Under the pieces are notes generated by a model that was given only the letters and a program-made list of their open reading frames with translations, was not told where the DNA came from and did not search any database. The position numbers were made by a program, and so were the translations under genes. Positions 63,440 to 64,000 of a stretch of 64,000 bases of DNA are shown one piece after another (the stretch's first letter is position 1; every line of letters begins with the position of its first letter). Source of the stretch: Amphibalanus amphitrite (Eukaryota; Arthropoda; Thecostraca; Balanomorpha; Balanidae); NCBI RefSeq assembly GCF_019059575.1, contig NW_024882321.1, forward strand, positions 186,001 through 250,000, given 5' to 3'.

Positions 63440-63475
63440 GAGACTACTGGTGCCACATCCTGCCCAGGTGAGGGG
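63440..63475 (+). repeat. Copy of C18orf63 exon 4 donor edge
   Basis: CTGGTGCCACATCCTGCCCA plus GGTGAGG (63447-63473) repeats the genuine exon end and donor (63402-63428) after a G-run, giving a second perfect donor 45 bp downstream. Confidence 0.92.
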
Positions 63476-64000
63476 ATGACAGCCTGACAGGGCCCAGTGA
63501 CTGGTGTGACATCCAAATTACTCGTCGGGGCTCGCCGAGGGCAGGCTGTCGGTGGCTGACTTCCTTTGAATGCCATGAAAATGCACTCCGCGAGTATTGA
63601 ACGGCCGGCCTGGCGGGTTCCCGGTACACACTCTGGACTGAAAAGCTATAGGGCTGGCCATTATATTTACAACCCGGCCGCATGTAATCATCACCTTTCA
63701 TTCACCCCATTTAAGCGTCCCTCTAGAATGCCGCGCCGGCCGTTTTAACAAAAGAGTGTACAACTGTTAGCGGTGACCACTGCGATCATAAAATTACTGC
63801 CGTAAATCAACAGCTTTCATTTGGAGTCCAGCTCGGTGGATAGTGGATGGGTTATGTGGTGACCCCGATCCGATGACCGTATTTTATTGCGCCGAGCTAA
63901 TGGGCGGCACTCGGCGAGGTCCCACCGTCTCCACTTTGTCATCCTTCATCGATATGGGTGTCGTGCAGTGTGACCGTCGACACCCAGCGGTCCGCCGGGT

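Overview
The window is animal nuclear DNA: eight multi-exon protein genes with GT-AG introns, one intronless nested gene, a tRNA gene inside an intron, and many short non-autonomous transposons. The gene set (UBA2, a PARP2-type polymerase, UBE2G2, CLPTM1L, Cdc42, an alpha-carbonic anhydrase relative, ECI2, an ABCB/P-glycoprotein and a C18orf63 homologue) is metazoan. Compact GC-rich exons and short repeat-filled introns suggest an invertebrate, perhaps a crustacean, but nothing here fixes the taxon.

Layout. 1-2327 (-): 5' part of UBA2. 5511-12937 (+): PARP2-like gene with two WWE-like domains ahead of the WGR domain. 14090-15482 (-): UBE2G2. 16626-23124 (+): CLPTM1L. 27020-32174 (+): Cdc42, whose large second intron carries on the opposite strand a secreted carbonic-anhydrase-related gene (28317-29609). 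34921-41529 (+): ECI2. 43360-59358 (-): a 26-exon full ABCB transporter of 1342 residues, with tRNA-Arg(CCG) in one intron. 60817-end (+): start of a C18orf63 (DUF4708) homologue. UBA2/PARP, UBE2G2/CLPTM1L and ABCB/C18orf63 are head to head; PARP/UBE2G2 and ECI2/ABCB are tail to tail. The genes do not form one pathway. All exon models were checked by phase: CLPTM1L, UBE2G2, Cdc42, ECI2 and ABCB close as complete reading frames with lengths close to their human relatives.

Two unusual patterns stand out. First, at about 17 splice junctions in five or six different genes, the junction itself (the last or first 10-70 exon bases plus the splice site) has been copied 2 to about 11 times in tandem into the adjoining intron, giving minisatellites made of decoy splice sites. 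Second, several hAT-like MITEs (perfect 8-bp target duplications) are filled with dozens of copies of one short palindrome-like word that also sits at their ends (TGAGTCA, GGATC, GGAATTCC); a larger element with a 4-bp duplication has the same design (GTTCCCA). One of these MITEs has landed inside a junction-derived array in ECI2. A further ~0.7-kb repeat family occurs three times.
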